DNA of 64,000 nucleotides. Origin: Sphingobacterium detergens. GTDB lineage: Bacteria; Bacteroidota; Bacteroidia; Sphingobacteriales; Sphingobacteriaceae. The translations under genes were made by a program, and so were the position numbers. Where the stretch lies: positions 1,054,001 through 1,118,000 of the forward strand of contig NZ_RAPY01000001.1 in NCBI RefSeq assembly GCF_003610355.1, written 5' to 3'. The notes under the pieces were generated by a model, which had not been told where the DNA came from, did no database searches, and was given only the letters and a program-made list of their open reading frames with translations. This document shows, in pieces, positions 1 to 9,506 of the stretch (position 1 is its first letter; every line of letters starts with the position of its first letter).

Positions 1-437
1 TGAAGATCCCGCTTTCTTCCTTTGCTCATGTTGGCATGCTTACCAATTAAGAACACACTTACCTTTATATTTTTCTCTCTTGCCATAGAATCTATCGCCG
101 CACTCCCGATCAAAGGTCCATCATCAAATGTCAAATAAATATGCTTTGGATGTGCATCAAAAGCTCTTCGCAACGAATCCTTCAGGTTACGTTTTTGTTG
201 CTTTACAGGGATAGGATGCAAGCTATCAACTGTAAAATGGAGCTGATTTTTTTGAAGAGAATCCCATTTATTCAAAAGAACAGGTACTTTTTCCTTTTGG
301 GTTAACTTTTCGTTTAAAGTATCCCTACTGCCCTCTTTGCCACTACCCAATACCTTGTTGGAGAAATCTTTGCACGACACATTACCTAAGATCACACCAC
401 ATGTGAACAATGCAACCAATAACCTTCTACACTTCAT
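1..437 (-). CDS. Polysaccharide deacetylase (NodB-type) lipoprotein, 5' part
   Basis: I translated this by hand; the gene runs off the left edge, so only about 145 N-terminal residues are visible. The N-terminus is a lipoprotein signal ending GNVSCKDF (lipobox Cys about residue 22). A Ser/Lys/Gln-rich linker follows, and then, from about residue 98, the start of a NodB polysaccharide deacetylase domain: IYLTFDDGPL holds the catalytic-base/metal Asp pair of motif 1, followed by a helix and VSVFLIGKHA, the second strand of the barrel. Family members remove N- or O-acetyl groups from cell-wall or surface glycans; the lipobox predicts a membrane-anchored envelope enzyme. Motifs 2-5 are outside the window, so substrate and activity cannot be judged. 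Start ATG at 437. Confidence 0.8.
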   Translation of the reverse strand, partial: MKCRRLLVALFTCGVILGNVSCKDFSNKVLGSGKEGSRDTLNEKLTQKEKVPVLLNKWDSLQKNQLHFTVDSLHPIPVKQQKRNLKDSLRRAFDAHPKHIYLTFDDGPLIGSAAIDSMAREKNIKVSVFLIGKHANMSKGRKRDL

Positions 438-632
438 ATCTATCCTAATAACTTAAGTGATTTTTTTACATTTCAAAAATACTACAAAAACCTACTTAAA
501 AAGTATAATATTTTATAAATCCCTATTTTCCGGGATAATCAACTACAAAAACAACAAAAATATTTGTCTAAACAGTTTAATATCATTAATTATCGTCTAA
601 TACATGACCGCAAAATTTTGAAACAGTAGAAG

Positions 633-1382
633 CTATTTCTTCTTAAAGATTAAGGCTCTATTATATTCAAAGTTCATCCTGGCGATATTTAGGACAGATA
701 TACCTTGTGGACATTCAACCTCACATGCTTCTGTATTTGAACAGTGTCCAAAAGATTCCGCATCCATTTGCTTGACCATACTGAGCACACGATGATTTCT
801 TTCCTCCTTTCCCTGTGGCAGTAAGGCCATATGTGTAATCTTTGCTGAAGTAAATAGCGCTGCACTCCCATTTTTACAGGTGGCAACACATGCACCGCAT
901 CCGATACAAGCAGCTGAATCAAACGCTTCTTCGGCAAGTTCATGTGAAATGGGAATAACTGTGGCATCTGGTGCCTGACCAGTATTGATAGATACAAAGC
1001 CTCCCAGCGAAATAATTCGGTCAAAAGCGGCCCTATCCACTTTAAGATCTTTTTTCACCGGAAATGCTGATGAACGGAAGGGTTCTATCACAATAGTATC
1101 ATTATCGTTGAACGAACGTAGATGCAACTGACACGTGGTCGTATGTTTCAACGGACCATGCGCAATACCGTTAATCATTACACCGCATTGGCCACAGATC
1201 CCTTCCCTACAATCATGGTCAAATTCAACAGGATCCTCTCCGTTCACAATGAGCTTTTCATTTAAGGTATCCAACATTTCAAGAAAAGACATATGTGGAT
1301 TAAGCCCCTGTAGATCATAGGCTACCAGTTTTCCTGCTGTTTGATTATCTTTTTGTCGCCAGATTTTAAGATGTAGATTCAT
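633..1382 (-). CDS. sdhB: Succinate dehydrogenase/fumarate reductase iron-sulfur subunit
   Basis: Electron-transfer subunit of complex II, 249 aa, normal length. It passes electrons between the flavoprotein and the membrane quinone site. The N-terminal ferredoxin domain has the [2Fe-2S] ligands C58, C63, C66 and C84 (motif CREGICGQC). The C-terminal domain has CIGCGACVATC (159-169) and CSNTEACEVECP (214-225), the usual ligands for the [4Fe-4S] and [3Fe-4S] clusters. The gene lies 11 bp after sdhA and is the last gene of a minus-strand unit porin-DASS-sdhC-sdhA-sdhB. The sequence does not tell the direction (succinate oxidation or fumarate reduction), and Bacteroidota use closely related enzymes for both. 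No clear terminator follows it. Confidence 0.95.
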   Translation of the reverse strand: MNLHLKIWRQKDNQTAGKLVAYDLQGLNPHMSFLEMLDTLNEKLIVNGEDPVEFDHDCREGICGQCGVMINGIAHGPLKHTTTCQLHLRSFNDNDTIVIEPFRSSAFPVKKDLKVDRAAFDRIISLGGFVSINTGQAPDATVIPISHELAEEAFDSAACIGCGACVATCKNGSAALFTSAKITHMALLPQGKEERNHRVLSMVKQMDAESFGHCSNTEACEVECPQGISVLNIARMNFEYNRALIFKKK

Positions 1383-1393
1383 AATTGTTCATT

Positions 1394-3310
1394 TTATTTG
1401 TAGCTTCTTACCGTAGGTTGTATTTCTTCGAAAGTCAATGGTTCTTTGATCAATTCAGGTTCTTCCCCTTCTCCTTTCCAGGCCCAGGCAGAGATAAATT
1501 GAAATTCAGCATCATTTCTCAGCGCTTCTCCATCCGCTGTTTGGTATTCCTCCCTAAAATGTGCACCACAGGACTCTTCACGGGTCAACGCATCATAGCA
1601 CATCAATTCACCGATTTCAAAATAGTCTGCAACACGTCCAGCTTTCTCTAATTCCGTATTTAATGAATTTAGTTGGCCACTAACCATAACATTGCTATAA
1701 AATTCCTGCTTAAGCTTCTTGATTTCCGCTATTGCATATTGAAGTCCCTGCTCATTTCTAGCGAGACCGCAATAATCATACAGCAGCTTCCCAAGTGTTT
1801 TGTGAAAATAATCGACCGTTTTATTGCCCTTAATCTGTAATAATTCATCAATTTGCTTTTTAACCGCTAACTCTGCCTTTTCAAACTCCGCATGATCTGT
1901 AGAAATCTTTCCGGTGTGAATTTCATTCGATAAATAATTGGCGATGGTATAAGGCGCAATAAAATAACCGTCCACTGAAGCTTGAAGCAACGAATTTGCC
2001 CCCAAGCGATTAGCACCATGATCGGCAAAATTAGCTTCACCAAGTGCAAATAGCCCTGGCAAAGTTGTCATCAGCTCGTAATCAACCCAAAGTCCGCCCA
2101 TCGAAAAATGGGCCGAGGGTGATATCATCATCGGTTCAGAATACGCATCATAGCCCGTTATTTTATGGTACATATCAAAGAGATTACCATATTTCTCTTC
2201 AATTTTTTGCTTCCCCTGTTCCTTTATTGCTTTTGCAAAGTCAAGGTAGACGGCATTTTTTAAAGGACCTATACCAAAACCAGCATCAATCCGCTCCTTG
2301 GCCGCTCTAGAGGATATATCCCGCGGTGCAAGATTCCCGAATGCTGGGTATCGACGTTCAAGGTAATAATCTCGATCTTCTTCTGGGATATCATTGGCTG
2401 CTCTGTTTTCATCCTGTTTTAATGGAACCCAAATGCGCCCATCATTACGTAAGGATTCTGACATCAACGTCAGCTTGGATTGATAATCGCCCGATTGCGG
2501 TAAAGAGGTCGGATGAACCTGAATCCAACTTGGGGATGCCATCAATGCCCCTTTTTTATGTGCCCGCCAAATTGCCGATCCGTTACAACCCATTGCTAAG
2601 GTAGATAGATAATAGATTTTGCCGTATCCACCCGTTGCAAGTATAACAGCATGTGCAGCATGTCGTTCAATCTCTCCAGTATCTAAATTGCGAACAATAA
2701 TACCACGCACTTTCCCATCGATGACAACAACATCTAACATCTCATGGCGGGAAAAGAGCTGAACAGTTTTTTTACCGACCTGCCGCATCAAGGCCTGATA
2801 AGCTCCCAATAACAGCTGCTGTCCGGTCTGTCCCCTTGCGTAGAATGTTCGGCTCACCTGAACCCCACCAAAAGAACGATTGTTCAGATATCCCCCATAT
2901 TCACGTCCAAAGGGAACACCCTGCGCCACCGCTTGATCTATCAAATTCAACGAACATTCAGCCATTCGATAGACGTTAGCTTCACGCGCGCGAAAATCGC
3001 CCCCTTTTAAAGTATCCACAAACATACGATAGACACTATCGCCATCATTCTTATAATTTTTAGCAGCATTGACTCCCCCCTGTGCTGCTACAGAATGGGC
3101 TCTTCGAGGGCTGTCCTGAAAACAGAATGATTTGACCTGATAGCCCATTTCGCCAAGAGATGCCGCTATTGAGCTTCCCGCCAGCCCTGTCCCTACAACA
3201 ATGACATCTAATTTTTTGCGATTGGCGGGATTAACAAGCTTTGCAGTTTTTTTATAGCGTGTCCACTTTTGCTCCAAAGGTCCCGCTGGTATTTTTGAGT
3301 TTAAAGTCAT
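1394..3310 (-). CDS. sdhA: Succinate dehydrogenase/fumarate reductase flavoprotein subunit
   Basis: Catalytic flavoprotein of complex II, 638 aa, interconverting succinate and fumarate. It has the N-terminal dinucleotide-binding motif GTGLAG (40-45) and the covalent FAD attachment site around H72 ([14 protein letters not shown]). Substrate-site motifs are HPTSLPQSG and, near the C-terminus, a typical capping/C-terminal SDH domain containing [13 protein letters not shown]. The length and the insertions resemble the long flavoproteins of Bacteroidota and epsilon-proteobacteria rather than the E. coli SdhA. The gene starts about 10 bp after sdhC ends and is followed after 11 bp by sdhB, so the three are co-transcribed. 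Function is certain at family level; physiological direction is not visible. Confidence 0.95.
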   Translation of the reverse strand: MTLNSKIPAGPLEQKWTRYKKTAKLVNPANRKKLDVIVVGTGLAGSSIAASLGEMGYQVKSFCFQDSPRRAHSVAAQGGVNAAKNYKNDGDSVYRMFVDTLKGGDFRAREANVYRMAECSLNLIDQAVAQGVPFGREYGGYLNNRSFGGVQVSRTFYARGQTGQQLLLGAYQALMRQVGKKTVQLFSRHEMLDVVVIDGKVRGIIVRNLDTGEIERHAAHAVILATGGYGKIYYLSTLAMGCNGSAIWRAHKKGALMASPSWIQVHPTSLPQSGDYQSKLTLMSESLRNDGRIWVPLKQDENRAANDIPEEDRDYYLERRYPAFGNLAPRDISSRAAKERIDAGFGIGPLKNAVYLDFAKAIKEQGKQKIEEKYGNLFDMYHKITGYDAYSEPMMISPSAHFSMGGLWVDYELMTTLPGLFALGEANFADHGANRLGANSLLQASVDGYFIAPYTIANYLSNEIHTGKISTDHAEFEKAELAVKKQIDELLQIKGNKTVDYFHKTLGKLLYDYCGLARNEQGLQYAIAEIKKLKQEFYSNVMVSGQLNSLNTELEKAGRVADYFEIGELMCYDALTREESCGAHFREEYQTADGEALRNDAEFQFISAWAWKGEGEEPELIKEPLTFEEIQPTVRSYK

Positions 3311-3320
3311 GTCTTCGCCT

Positions 3321-3977
3321 TTAGTTAACAGTAAAAAATATATAAATTGGCATTAACGCAAACCCTATGCTGATGACAATGGAATAGGTTGTACCAATTA
3401 CCTTAAACCAATGAACAAATTTTGGATGATACAGTCCGAGGGTTCTCACCGCACTATGAATCCCATGGATAAGATGATAACATAAGGCTACCATGGACAA
3501 AACATAAATAAGCACATACCACCATTGTTGAAACACTGCAATAACCAATACATAGAGATCCTTATTTCCTTTTGCATCCAGTGGTGGAGCTCCAAACTTA
3601 TATACGTACCAAAAATTCTGAAAGTGGATGACCAAAAATATCAGAATAAGCGTGCCCAGAATTCCCATATTTCGGGAATACCATTTGCTCGCACGTCCAC
3701 GCTGGTCTGACTGATAATCCCCACCTGTTTTTTTATTCTTAATAGTGATGACCAATCCATCAATAGCATGTAGTACAATACTCAGGTAAAGGACATAAGA
3801 AACAATTTTAATCAGGATATTTCCGGAGAGAAAGTGTGAATAGGCATTAAACTGTAAATGCGCCTGCTCCTGAGGTAAAAATAGCTGCAAATTTCCCAGA
3901 AAATGGATAAGCAGAAAGAAAGCGAGAAATAATCCCGTTAAGCACATAAGTATTTTCTTTGATAAGGTCGATAGCAT
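3321..3977 (-). CDS. sdhC: Succinate dehydrogenase cytochrome b subunit (b558 type)
   Basis: Membrane anchor of complex II, 218 aa with the start used here. It has five predicted membrane helices and His residues in helices ([30 protein letters not shown]) as expected for the single-polypeptide, di-heme cytochrome b558 type. An in-frame ATG exists farther upstream (4079), but it lies inside the 3' end of the DASS transporter gene and would add 34 hydrophilic residues. The ATG at 3977 is preceded by AAAAGG at good spacing and gives the usual N-terminus, so I prefer it. It sits 11 bp after the transporter stop codon and just before sdhA. Confidence 0.9.
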   Translation of the reverse strand: MLSTLSKKILMCLTGLFLAFFLLIHFLGNLQLFLPQEQAHLQFNAYSHFLSGNILIKIVSYVLYLSIVLHAIDGLVITIKNKKTGGDYQSDQRGRASKWYSRNMGILGTLILIFLVIHFQNFWYVYKFGAPPLDAKGNKDLYVLVIAVFQQWWYVLIYVLSMVALCYHLIHGIHSAVRTLGLYHPKFVHWFKVIGTTYSIVISIGFALMPIYIFFTVN

Positions 3978-3988
3978 AAGCCTTTTAT

Positions 3989-5419
3989 TTAATAATAACC
4001 AATAACTTTCATCCATAAACCACCTACACCCATATAGATAATCAGCAGCACGATCCCGATTTCCAGACCCCGCAACCACCAGGACTTAAGATCAACATAA
4101 CCGCTACCAAAGAATACGGGCGCTGGGCCATGACCATAATGTGTTAACACGCCATATATGGAGCCCAGAAACCCAAGCATCATAGCCAACAACATGGGCG
4201 GGATGCCTAATGATACACCCACTCCCAATAATGCAGCATACATTGCGGCAACGTGAGCTGTAGCGCTCGCAAAGATGTAATGGCTAAAGAAATACACCAA
4301 AACAATTACCGGGAATGCAATCTGCCAACTCAGCCCGCCAATCTGTACCTTGATCAAATCACTAAACCAACCTATAAATCCAAGTTCATTCAGCGAACTG
4401 GCCATCATGACTAAAACGGCAAACCAAACAATGGTATCCCAAGCCCCCTTCTCTGCTTTTACATCCTCCCAGGTTAGCACCGAAGTCAGCAAAAGCAAAG
4501 TCAATCCAATAAATGCAGTTGTAGTTGCATCAATCGACAGCGAACCGCCAAAAATCCAAAGCGCCAGAAGTATAAAAAATGCCAATAACATCAACCACTC
4601 ATTTCTAGATATGGGGCCCATCTCTTTTAATTTTTCCGCCGCCATTTTGGGCGCATCACCCGTCTTTTTTAGTTCAGGTGGATACAGTTTATAAAGTACA
4701 AGCGGAACAACAAAAAAGGCAACGATGCCCGGAATAAAGCCTGCAACGGCCCAAGACATCCACGTAATATCAATCCCTAGATTAGCAGCAAACTTTTGAC
4801 ACATCGGGTTGCTCGCTGTTCCGGTTAAAAACATGGAGGATGCAATCAAATTCATGTAATAGCTATTCAGTGTCAGATAGGATCCCAGCTTTCGATGCGT
4901 CTCTGGTTTGTCTGGAACAGAATCAAAACTGATGGCCATAGATTTCATAATAGGGTAAATGATACCGCCACCTCTGGCCGTATTACTAGGTATCGCGGGT
5001 GCCAGACACACGTCAGCCAAACCTAGACCATAGGCCAGTCCAAGTGAACTTTTTCCAAAAACTCGAATAAAAAGAAATGCAATACGATTGCCTAAGCCCG
5101 TTTTGATAAACCCGCGTGCGATAAAAAACGATATCCCTATAAGCCAGATAACCTTATCCCCAAAGCCGGTCAATGCTTTCGTAATAGATTTACCCGCATC
5201 TCCGGGAGCTAAAACCTGTGTAAGCGCCGTAAATCCAATCGCCATCATACACATGGTACCCATTGGCGCCGCCTTCAGAATGATCCCGAGTATGGTCGCA
5301 GCAAATATGGCAAACAAATGCCAAGCTTCAGGACTAACGCCCTTAGGAACTGGAATAAACCACAAAATGAGCGCAACAATAAAGGTGATGGCAACATTTT
5401 TGATACTAATTTCCTTCAT
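3989..5419 (-). CDS. DASS-family anion:Na+ symporter (di/tricarboxylate transporter)
   Basis: Inner-membrane carrier of the divalent anion:sodium symporter family (CitT/SodiT/DiT1 branch), 476 aa, about 12 membrane segments. The paired Ser-Asn-Thr-type substrate/sodium motifs are visible as PSNTARGGG near residue 145 and TGTASNP near residue 205. Members move succinate, malate, fumarate, 2-oxoglutarate or citrate. The gene is directly before sdhC-sdhA-sdhB and after a porin on the same strand, which suggests that it imports (or exchanges) C4-dicarboxylates processed by the adjacent complex II; this is inference from context. Exact substrate and whether it works as symporter or antiporter cannot be read from sequence. 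Confidence 0.88.
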   Translation of the reverse strand: MKEISIKNVAITFIVALILWFIPVPKGVSPEAWHLFAIFAATILGIILKAAPMGTMCMMAIGFTALTQVLAPGDAGKSITKALTGFGDKVIWLIGISFFIARGFIKTGLGNRIAFLFIRVFGKSSLGLAYGLGLADVCLAPAIPSNTARGGGIIYPIMKSMAISFDSVPDKPETHRKLGSYLTLNSYYMNLIASSMFLTGTASNPMCQKFAANLGIDITWMSWAVAGFIPGIVAFFVVPLVLYKLYPPELKKTGDAPKMAAEKLKEMGPISRNEWLMLLAFFILLALWIFGGSLSIDATTTAFIGLTLLLLTSVLTWEDVKAEKGAWDTIVWFAVLVMMASSLNELGFIGWFSDLIKVQIGGLSWQIAFPVIVLVYFFSHYIFASATAHVAAMYAALLGVGVSLGIPPMLLAMMLGFLGSIYGVLTHYGHGPAPVFFGSGYVDLKSWWLRGLEIGIVLLIIYMGVGGLWMKVIGYY

Positions 5420-5439
5420 AATAATTGAGGTTTAAAAGA

Positions 5440-6606
5440 TTAGAATCTACTTTGTACTTGTACGATAAATAAGTTTTTATTGTATTCATTGGTATTCTGA
5501 GTCTGCTTCTTATAGCGATCGAGTTGAAGACCAAGCTGTATCCGGGCACCATAATTTTTCAAAAACTCCAGACCAAACATTGGCGTAAAAGTTTGCCTTG
5601 CATTTGCATTTAACTTATAATTTGGATCGATATACTCATAACGACAGGAAAGCTCAAATGCACTGAGGTTATAATAGTTGACTTCATACCTTAAATTCGG
5701 CAGGAAATAGATACCGCGAACGAGATAGTCACTTAATTTTGAAGTACGCGCCCCCTCATCCAACGCATAATATAAGTTATGATTGATAGCCTGTTTTGCT
5801 TCCAGTTGCATATCCAGGTTCCAACGTTTCCCAAAATCTACATTTCCACTCAGATCTACCCCCAGTGCATGTACTTGCTTTTTCATAACCTCACCCACAC
5901 CGCCATTCAGCCCAAGATTGACCCCATATTTTTTTGAAAGCCCAAATACCAAGCGTGTTGAATATTGTTTTCCATTATCATTATCGACGACTTGGTTTTT
6001 ACCATTTCCATTGACCACGGAAAAAGAATAACTAAATGGCATATCTCCTAAATTGACCTCCCCTGTTGCTGCCATTCCAATCTGAAAACTCGCCCAACCC
6101 AATTTGCCGAATTCAAGATATTGATTTGACCAATCCAACGATTTAATAATATCTATTGGATAAGTTTCCTCAATGCCAAACCAAGGTCGAAACTGACCAA
6201 CTGTAATGGCCAGCTTAGGGCTAAACGTATATTTTAAATACGCATTTTCAAGTACCTTTGTTTTTGGGTCACTTTTAAAATCAGCTAGATTGGCAAGGAC
6301 TGCTACTTCAGTTCGTTTACTGATCTGTGCACGCATTTGCACCCGCATATACTTCACCATAAAATTATTGTCCGTTCCAGAACCATCACTATGGTGAAGC
6401 CCATTCACGTCAACATCTTTAGTTGTGCTCACAAGGTAACGCGCCTGAAAAAGCCCCTTTATCTGCAGTTTGGGATAGGTGATTTCTTCTTTGATTTGCT
6501 GTACAGAATCTCTTTTTATCGGCTCAACTGGACCCGGTTCTTGTCCTTTTACAGTCGTGTATAGCAATAAGTATAAGACAGAAATTGGAATGTAAAGTTT
6601 CCTCAT
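5440..6606 (-). CDS. Outer-membrane porin, phosphate-selective porin O/P-like
   Basis: 388 aa protein with a cleavable signal peptide (hydrophobic stretch 5-18, cleavage near KGQEP) and alternating beta-strand sequence ending in the aromatic C-terminal residue RF typical of outer-membrane barrels. The pattern (QIKGLFQARYL, MRVQMRAQISK, KLAITVGQFRPWFG, final FIVQVQSRF) fits the OprO/OprP porin superfamily. In Bacteroidota such porins are not necessarily phosphate channels. As first gene of the dicarboxylate/complex II unit it likely lets the DASS substrate cross the outer membrane. It begins the operon; the promoter must lie in 6607-6915, where I could not fix it. Confidence 0.8.
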   Translation of the reverse strand: MRKLYIPISVLYLLLYTTVKGQEPGPVEPIKRDSVQQIKEEITYPKLQIKGLFQARYLVSTTKDVDVNGLHHSDGSGTDNNFMVKYMRVQMRAQISKRTEVAVLANLADFKSDPKTKVLENAYLKYTFSPKLAITVGQFRPWFGIEETYPIDIIKSLDWSNQYLEFGKLGWASFQIGMAATGEVNLGDMPFSYSFSVVNGNGKNQVVDNDNGKQYSTRLVFGLSKKYGVNLGLNGGVGEVMKKQVHALGVDLSGNVDFGKRWNLDMQLEAKQAINHNLYYALDEGARTSKLSDYLVRGIYFLPNLRYEVNYYNLSAFELSCRYEYIDPNYKLNANARQTFTPMFGLEFLKNYGARIQLGLQLDRYKKQTQNTNEYNKNLFIVQVQSRF

Positions 6607-6915
6607 ATCTAAAACAATTATCTATTCGCCAGTAGCCCAGCGTACTTTTCAATGTCAATAATGTATATTATAATTTATTCTTTCTCTAGTAACATCTAAA
6701 CCGGTGAATAGTTTTAATTTTCTAATAAATTTTGTAACTAAAAGAAAGTTTCCTCCAAAGAGAGGTCAAATTGATTAAATTCCGCGTTTTTGTGTATTTT
6801 CACGGTTGAATATATCCAGATTTCAATTTTTGAATTAGTAAAAATTTCAAGATTGAAACAAATACTAAACATCCAAAGAACAAATTATAGATAAATTTTA
6901 GAATCAATAAATCAT
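6607..6915. other. Divergent intergenic region between porin operon and GHL10 gene
   Basis: About 309 bp of AT-rich DNA separating the minus-strand porin-DASS-sdhCAB unit from the plus-strand gene at 6916. It must hold both promoters. I found no convincing TTG-N19-TAnnTTTG match on either strand; the best partial is tgtattttca near 6790-6800 on the plus strand, with poor spacing to a -33 element. No palindrome, tRNA or terminator was seen. Confidence 0.4.
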
Positions 6916-8304
6916 ATGAAAGAACAATTAATCAGAAAATGCTGTATTTGCCTTGTACTAATTATCTATGGGTTTTTCGTCCCTGTTTCCAAGGCGGCGG
7001 AACGGGAGAAGCCGGCAATGTTTTGGACTTGGCTGGATTATAATCCAACTACAAATTTTGATTCCATCTGCCGTGAGATGAATTACCTGGGTATTGATGG
7101 GGTCATGCTAAATGCAGCTAGTCCTGATGAATATAGAGTCGCCATTCCTATTGCAAAGAAATATGGGATACAGGTAATTGCCTGGCTATGGACGATGAAC
7201 CTGGAGCATGATCGGGATAAGATCCTAAAAGAACATCCAGACTGGTTTAGTGTCAATAGAAATGGAAAGAGTCTGGCTGATACCACTGCGTATGTTGGCT
7301 ACTACAAATTCTTATCACCCGTTGTACCAGGAGTGAAAGAGTATATTAAACAAAAAATCCAGTCTTATTGCGAAGTTGAAGGTCTCGATGGTATATCAAT
7401 AGACTACAACCGCTATGTAGATGTTGTATTACCAACCACTTTGTGGCCAAAGTATAATATCGTTCAAGATCGCGAATACCCAGCATGGGATTATGGATAT
7501 CACCCCATTGCCATAGAAAAATTCAAAAAACAATATGGTTATGATCCCAGGGCACAAAAAGATCCTTCAAAAGATCTAAAATGGAGACAGTTTCGTTGTG
7601 ACCAGATCACTGACATCGCTAATATGATTGCTGAAGTTGTCCACAGCCATGGAAAGACTATGGCAGCCTCGCCTTTTCCTACACCAAAAATGGCTTCGAG
7701 AATGGTTCGTCAAGATTGGGGTAAATGGAAACTGGACGTTGTATTTCCTATGGTATACAGCAACTTTTACACCGAGGACCCAAGCTTTATAAAAGATTGT
7801 ACGCTAGAAAATGTCAGAGATAAAGCTGCAAATACCACTTTGTACTGTGGATTGATGGCTAAAAACAATGATGAAATGTTTGTCGATATGGATGAGGCTT
7901 TAAATAATGGTGCTCAGGGAATCTCTATTTTCACCATACACAGTCTCCAAGATCCAAAGATTAAAGAGCGCTTCAGAGCCTATACGACAGCCGCTAAATC
8001 CAAAAAAGAAAAAAACAATGGAACCTTACCTCGTATTTCAACCAATAAGGTAGAAAACGACCCTTTTAAGAAAGCTGGGATCATGAAATTGATCACCCAA
8101 AAAATTCAAGACATGGTAAAAGCGGAAAATCCGGCAGCAAACCCTGTGGTATTATCTAAGTATAAGCAAGTTGATGCATACGATGTCACAAAAAAATATC
8201 TTGTAAAGGATAAGGTCAGTAACAAAAACTTTTATGTAACTTTCTTTTTCTATGGTGACATACTTTCGGGCTGGAATGTTGATCCTGCTCCCTCGAACAG
8301 CTAA
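6916..8304 (+). CDS. Secreted glycosyl hydrolase-like protein (GHL10/DUF187 type barrel)
   Basis: 462 aa protein with a signal peptide (residues 1-27, ending VSKAAE). The body looks like a TIM-barrel related to the putative glycosyl hydrolase-like 10 family: FWTWLDYN, then GIDGVMLNA, a long helix/strand alternation, and GLDGISIDYNRY, whose Asp-Tyr-Asn lies where GHL10 and GH13-like enzymes place an acidic residue. A second candidate acid lies in DVVFPMVYSNFY. The C-terminal 100 residues are Lys-rich and of unknown role. Family members are poorly characterised, and binding of peptidoglycan or surface glycans has been suggested for relatives. The gene is 48 bp before glsA on the same strand. 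Exact substrate unknown. Confidence 0.7.
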   Translation: MKEQLIRKCCICLVLIIYGFFVPVSKAAEREKPAMFWTWLDYNPTTNFDSICREMNYLGIDGVMLNAASPDEYRVAIPIAKKYGIQVIAWLWTMNLEHDRDKILKEHPDWFSVNRNGKSLADTTAYVGYYKFLSPVVPGVKEYIKQKIQSYCEVEGLDGISIDYNRYVDVVLPTTLWPKYNIVQDREYPAWDYGYHPIAIEKFKKQYGYDPRAQKDPSKDLKWRQFRCDQITDIANMIAEVVHSHGKTMAASPFPTPKMASRMVRQDWGKWKLDVVFPMVYSNFYTEDPSFIKDCTLENVRDKAANTTLYCGLMAKNNDEMFVDMDEALNNGAQGISIFTIHSLQDPKIKERFRAYTTAAKSKKEKNNGTLPRISTNKVENDPFKKAGIMKLITQKIQDMVKAENPAANPVVLSKYKQVDAYDVTKKYLVKDKVSNKNFYVTFFFYGDILSGWNVDPAPSNS

Positions 8305-8328
8305 AGTATCGATACTTTCCTATCTTTG
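8303..8328 (+). promoter_or_regulatory. Perfect 16-bp palindrome plus -7 element before glsA
   Basis: AAAGTATCGATACTTT (8303-8318) is a perfect palindrome overlapping the stop codon of the preceding gene. Three bases later comes TATCTTTG (8321-8328), which matches the Bacteroidota -7 consensus TAnnTTTG, 24 bp before the glsA start. No TTG lies 19 bp upstream of the -7 element; that spacer is occupied by the palindrome. The arrangement fits an operator overlapping a promoter, but this is inference. Confidence 0.45.
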
Positions 8329-8352
8329 GACTTTCATAAATAGATTGAAGAC

Positions 8353-9384
8353 ATGAATAGAACTTTTGGTTTGATAACAGCTTTACTTGTCCTAAGCTAT
8401 ACAGGGCGAATAGATGTGTGCCAGGCGCAGCAGACGACAAGTACCGCAACGGTAAAGGATGCAAAAAAGATAGATCAAGCAACATTAAATAGCATTCTTG
8501 AAAAGAATAGTCAGCACTTTAAACTGGGAAAAGTAGCAGATTACATTCCAGAACTGGGCAAAGCAAATGCACAATCCATTGCACTATCTGTTGTAAATAA
8601 CGATGGTACTCTGGTAAGTGCCGGAGATATACATCAAAAATTTACGATCCAAAGCATATCAAAAATAATTGCGTTGATGATTGCGGTACAGGAGAATGGT
8701 GAAAAAGCAGTTTTTGAGAAAATGGGATATTTTGGAACCGACAAACCTTTCAATCACTTTGGCAATTTAGAAACAATGGGTAAACCGCTTAATCCCATGA
8801 TGAATGCAGGTGCTATATTGACCACAGCCCTTATTAAAGGGAATGCTGACGAACCCTTTGCTAAAATCCTTAAGATGATACGTTTCATTACAAACAATGA
8901 ACAGATAGATTATAGCCATGCGGTATATAACTCAGAAAGAGAAACTGGTCATAGGAATCGCGGTATGTTCTACATTATGCGAAATAATGGGTTAATTGAT
9001 GGTGAAGGGGAAGAAAAGCTCAATAATTACTTTAAACAATGTTCCATCGAAATCACCGTGGAAGATCTTGCCAAAATAGGTTATTTTTTTGCCAATCACT
9101 GTGTCCGTTATGATGGAAACAAACAATTTCAAGATCCTAATCTGTCACAGCTTATTCAGTCACAAATGCTGATTGCCGGCATGTACGAATTCAGTGGTGA
9201 ATATGCCCGTACGGTTGGGCTACCAAGTAAATCCGGTGTGGGCGGAGGAATCGCTGTCAGTGTCCCCCGTAATATGGGAATAGGCGCTTTCAGTCCGGCT
9301 TTAGACCAACACGGCAACTCACTTGCAGGTTATCATATGATCCTAGATCTGGTGAATGCCAAACATCTGAGCCTATTTGATTAA
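8353..9384 (+). CDS. glsA: Glutaminase A, exported
   Basis: Serine-dependent beta-lactamase-fold glutaminase hydrolysing L-glutamine to glutamate and ammonia, 343 aa: about 310 aa of enzyme plus a signal peptide (1-25, cut near CQAQQ). The nucleophile motif is S101-I-S-K104. Other family positions are N151 in NPMMNAGAI, E195 in YNSERETGHRNR, and the conserved KSGVGGG loop (293-299). The export signal is unusual compared with the cytoplasmic GlsA of E. coli and suggests deamidation of periplasmic glutamine. The sequence before the start contains a perfect palindrome and a -7 match (8303-8328). A stable hairpin follows at 9443-9480. Confidence 0.93.
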   Translation: MNRTFGLITALLVLSYTGRIDVCQAQQTTSTATVKDAKKIDQATLNSILEKNSQHFKLGKVADYIPELGKANAQSIALSVVNNDGTLVSAGDIHQKFTIQSISKIIALMIAVQENGEKAVFEKMGYFGTDKPFNHFGNLETMGKPLNPMMNAGAILTTALIKGNADEPFAKILKMIRFITNNEQIDYSHAVYNSERETGHRNRGMFYIMRNNGLIDGEGEEKLNNYFKQCSIEITVEDLAKIGYFFANHCVRYDGNKQFQDPNLSQLIQSQMLIAGMYEFSGEYARTVGLPSKSGVGGGIAVSVPRNMGIGAFSPALDQHGNSLAGYHMILDLVNAKHLSLFD

Positions 9385-9442
9385 CAGATCAAATAGCTTA
9401 AATTAAATCGTTTGCAAAACCGAATCCCTGTTTTGCTTGTTA

Positions 9443-9480
9443 ATTCCTAAGTCTGCATAGCTATATGCAGGCCTAGGAAT
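9443..9480 (+). terminator. Long hairpin downstream of glsA
   Basis: 17-bp stem with one mismatch and one G-T pair and a 4-nt loop (left arm begins ATTCCTAAGTCTGCATA, right arm ends GCCTAGGAAT). The flanking sequence is A/T-rich but has no clean T-run on the plus strand, so it could be a terminator, an mRNA-end stabiliser, or an operator for the VOC gene 27 bp later. Confidence 0.5.
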
Positions 9481-9506
9481 AAATTAAAATACCAAAAAAT
9501 AAACCA

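Noticed and set aside
3978-4079. Upstream start for SdhC inside the DASS gene
   Set aside because: It would prepend 34 residues read out of frame from the transporter; the ATG at 3977 has an AAAAGG site and gives the family N-terminus.
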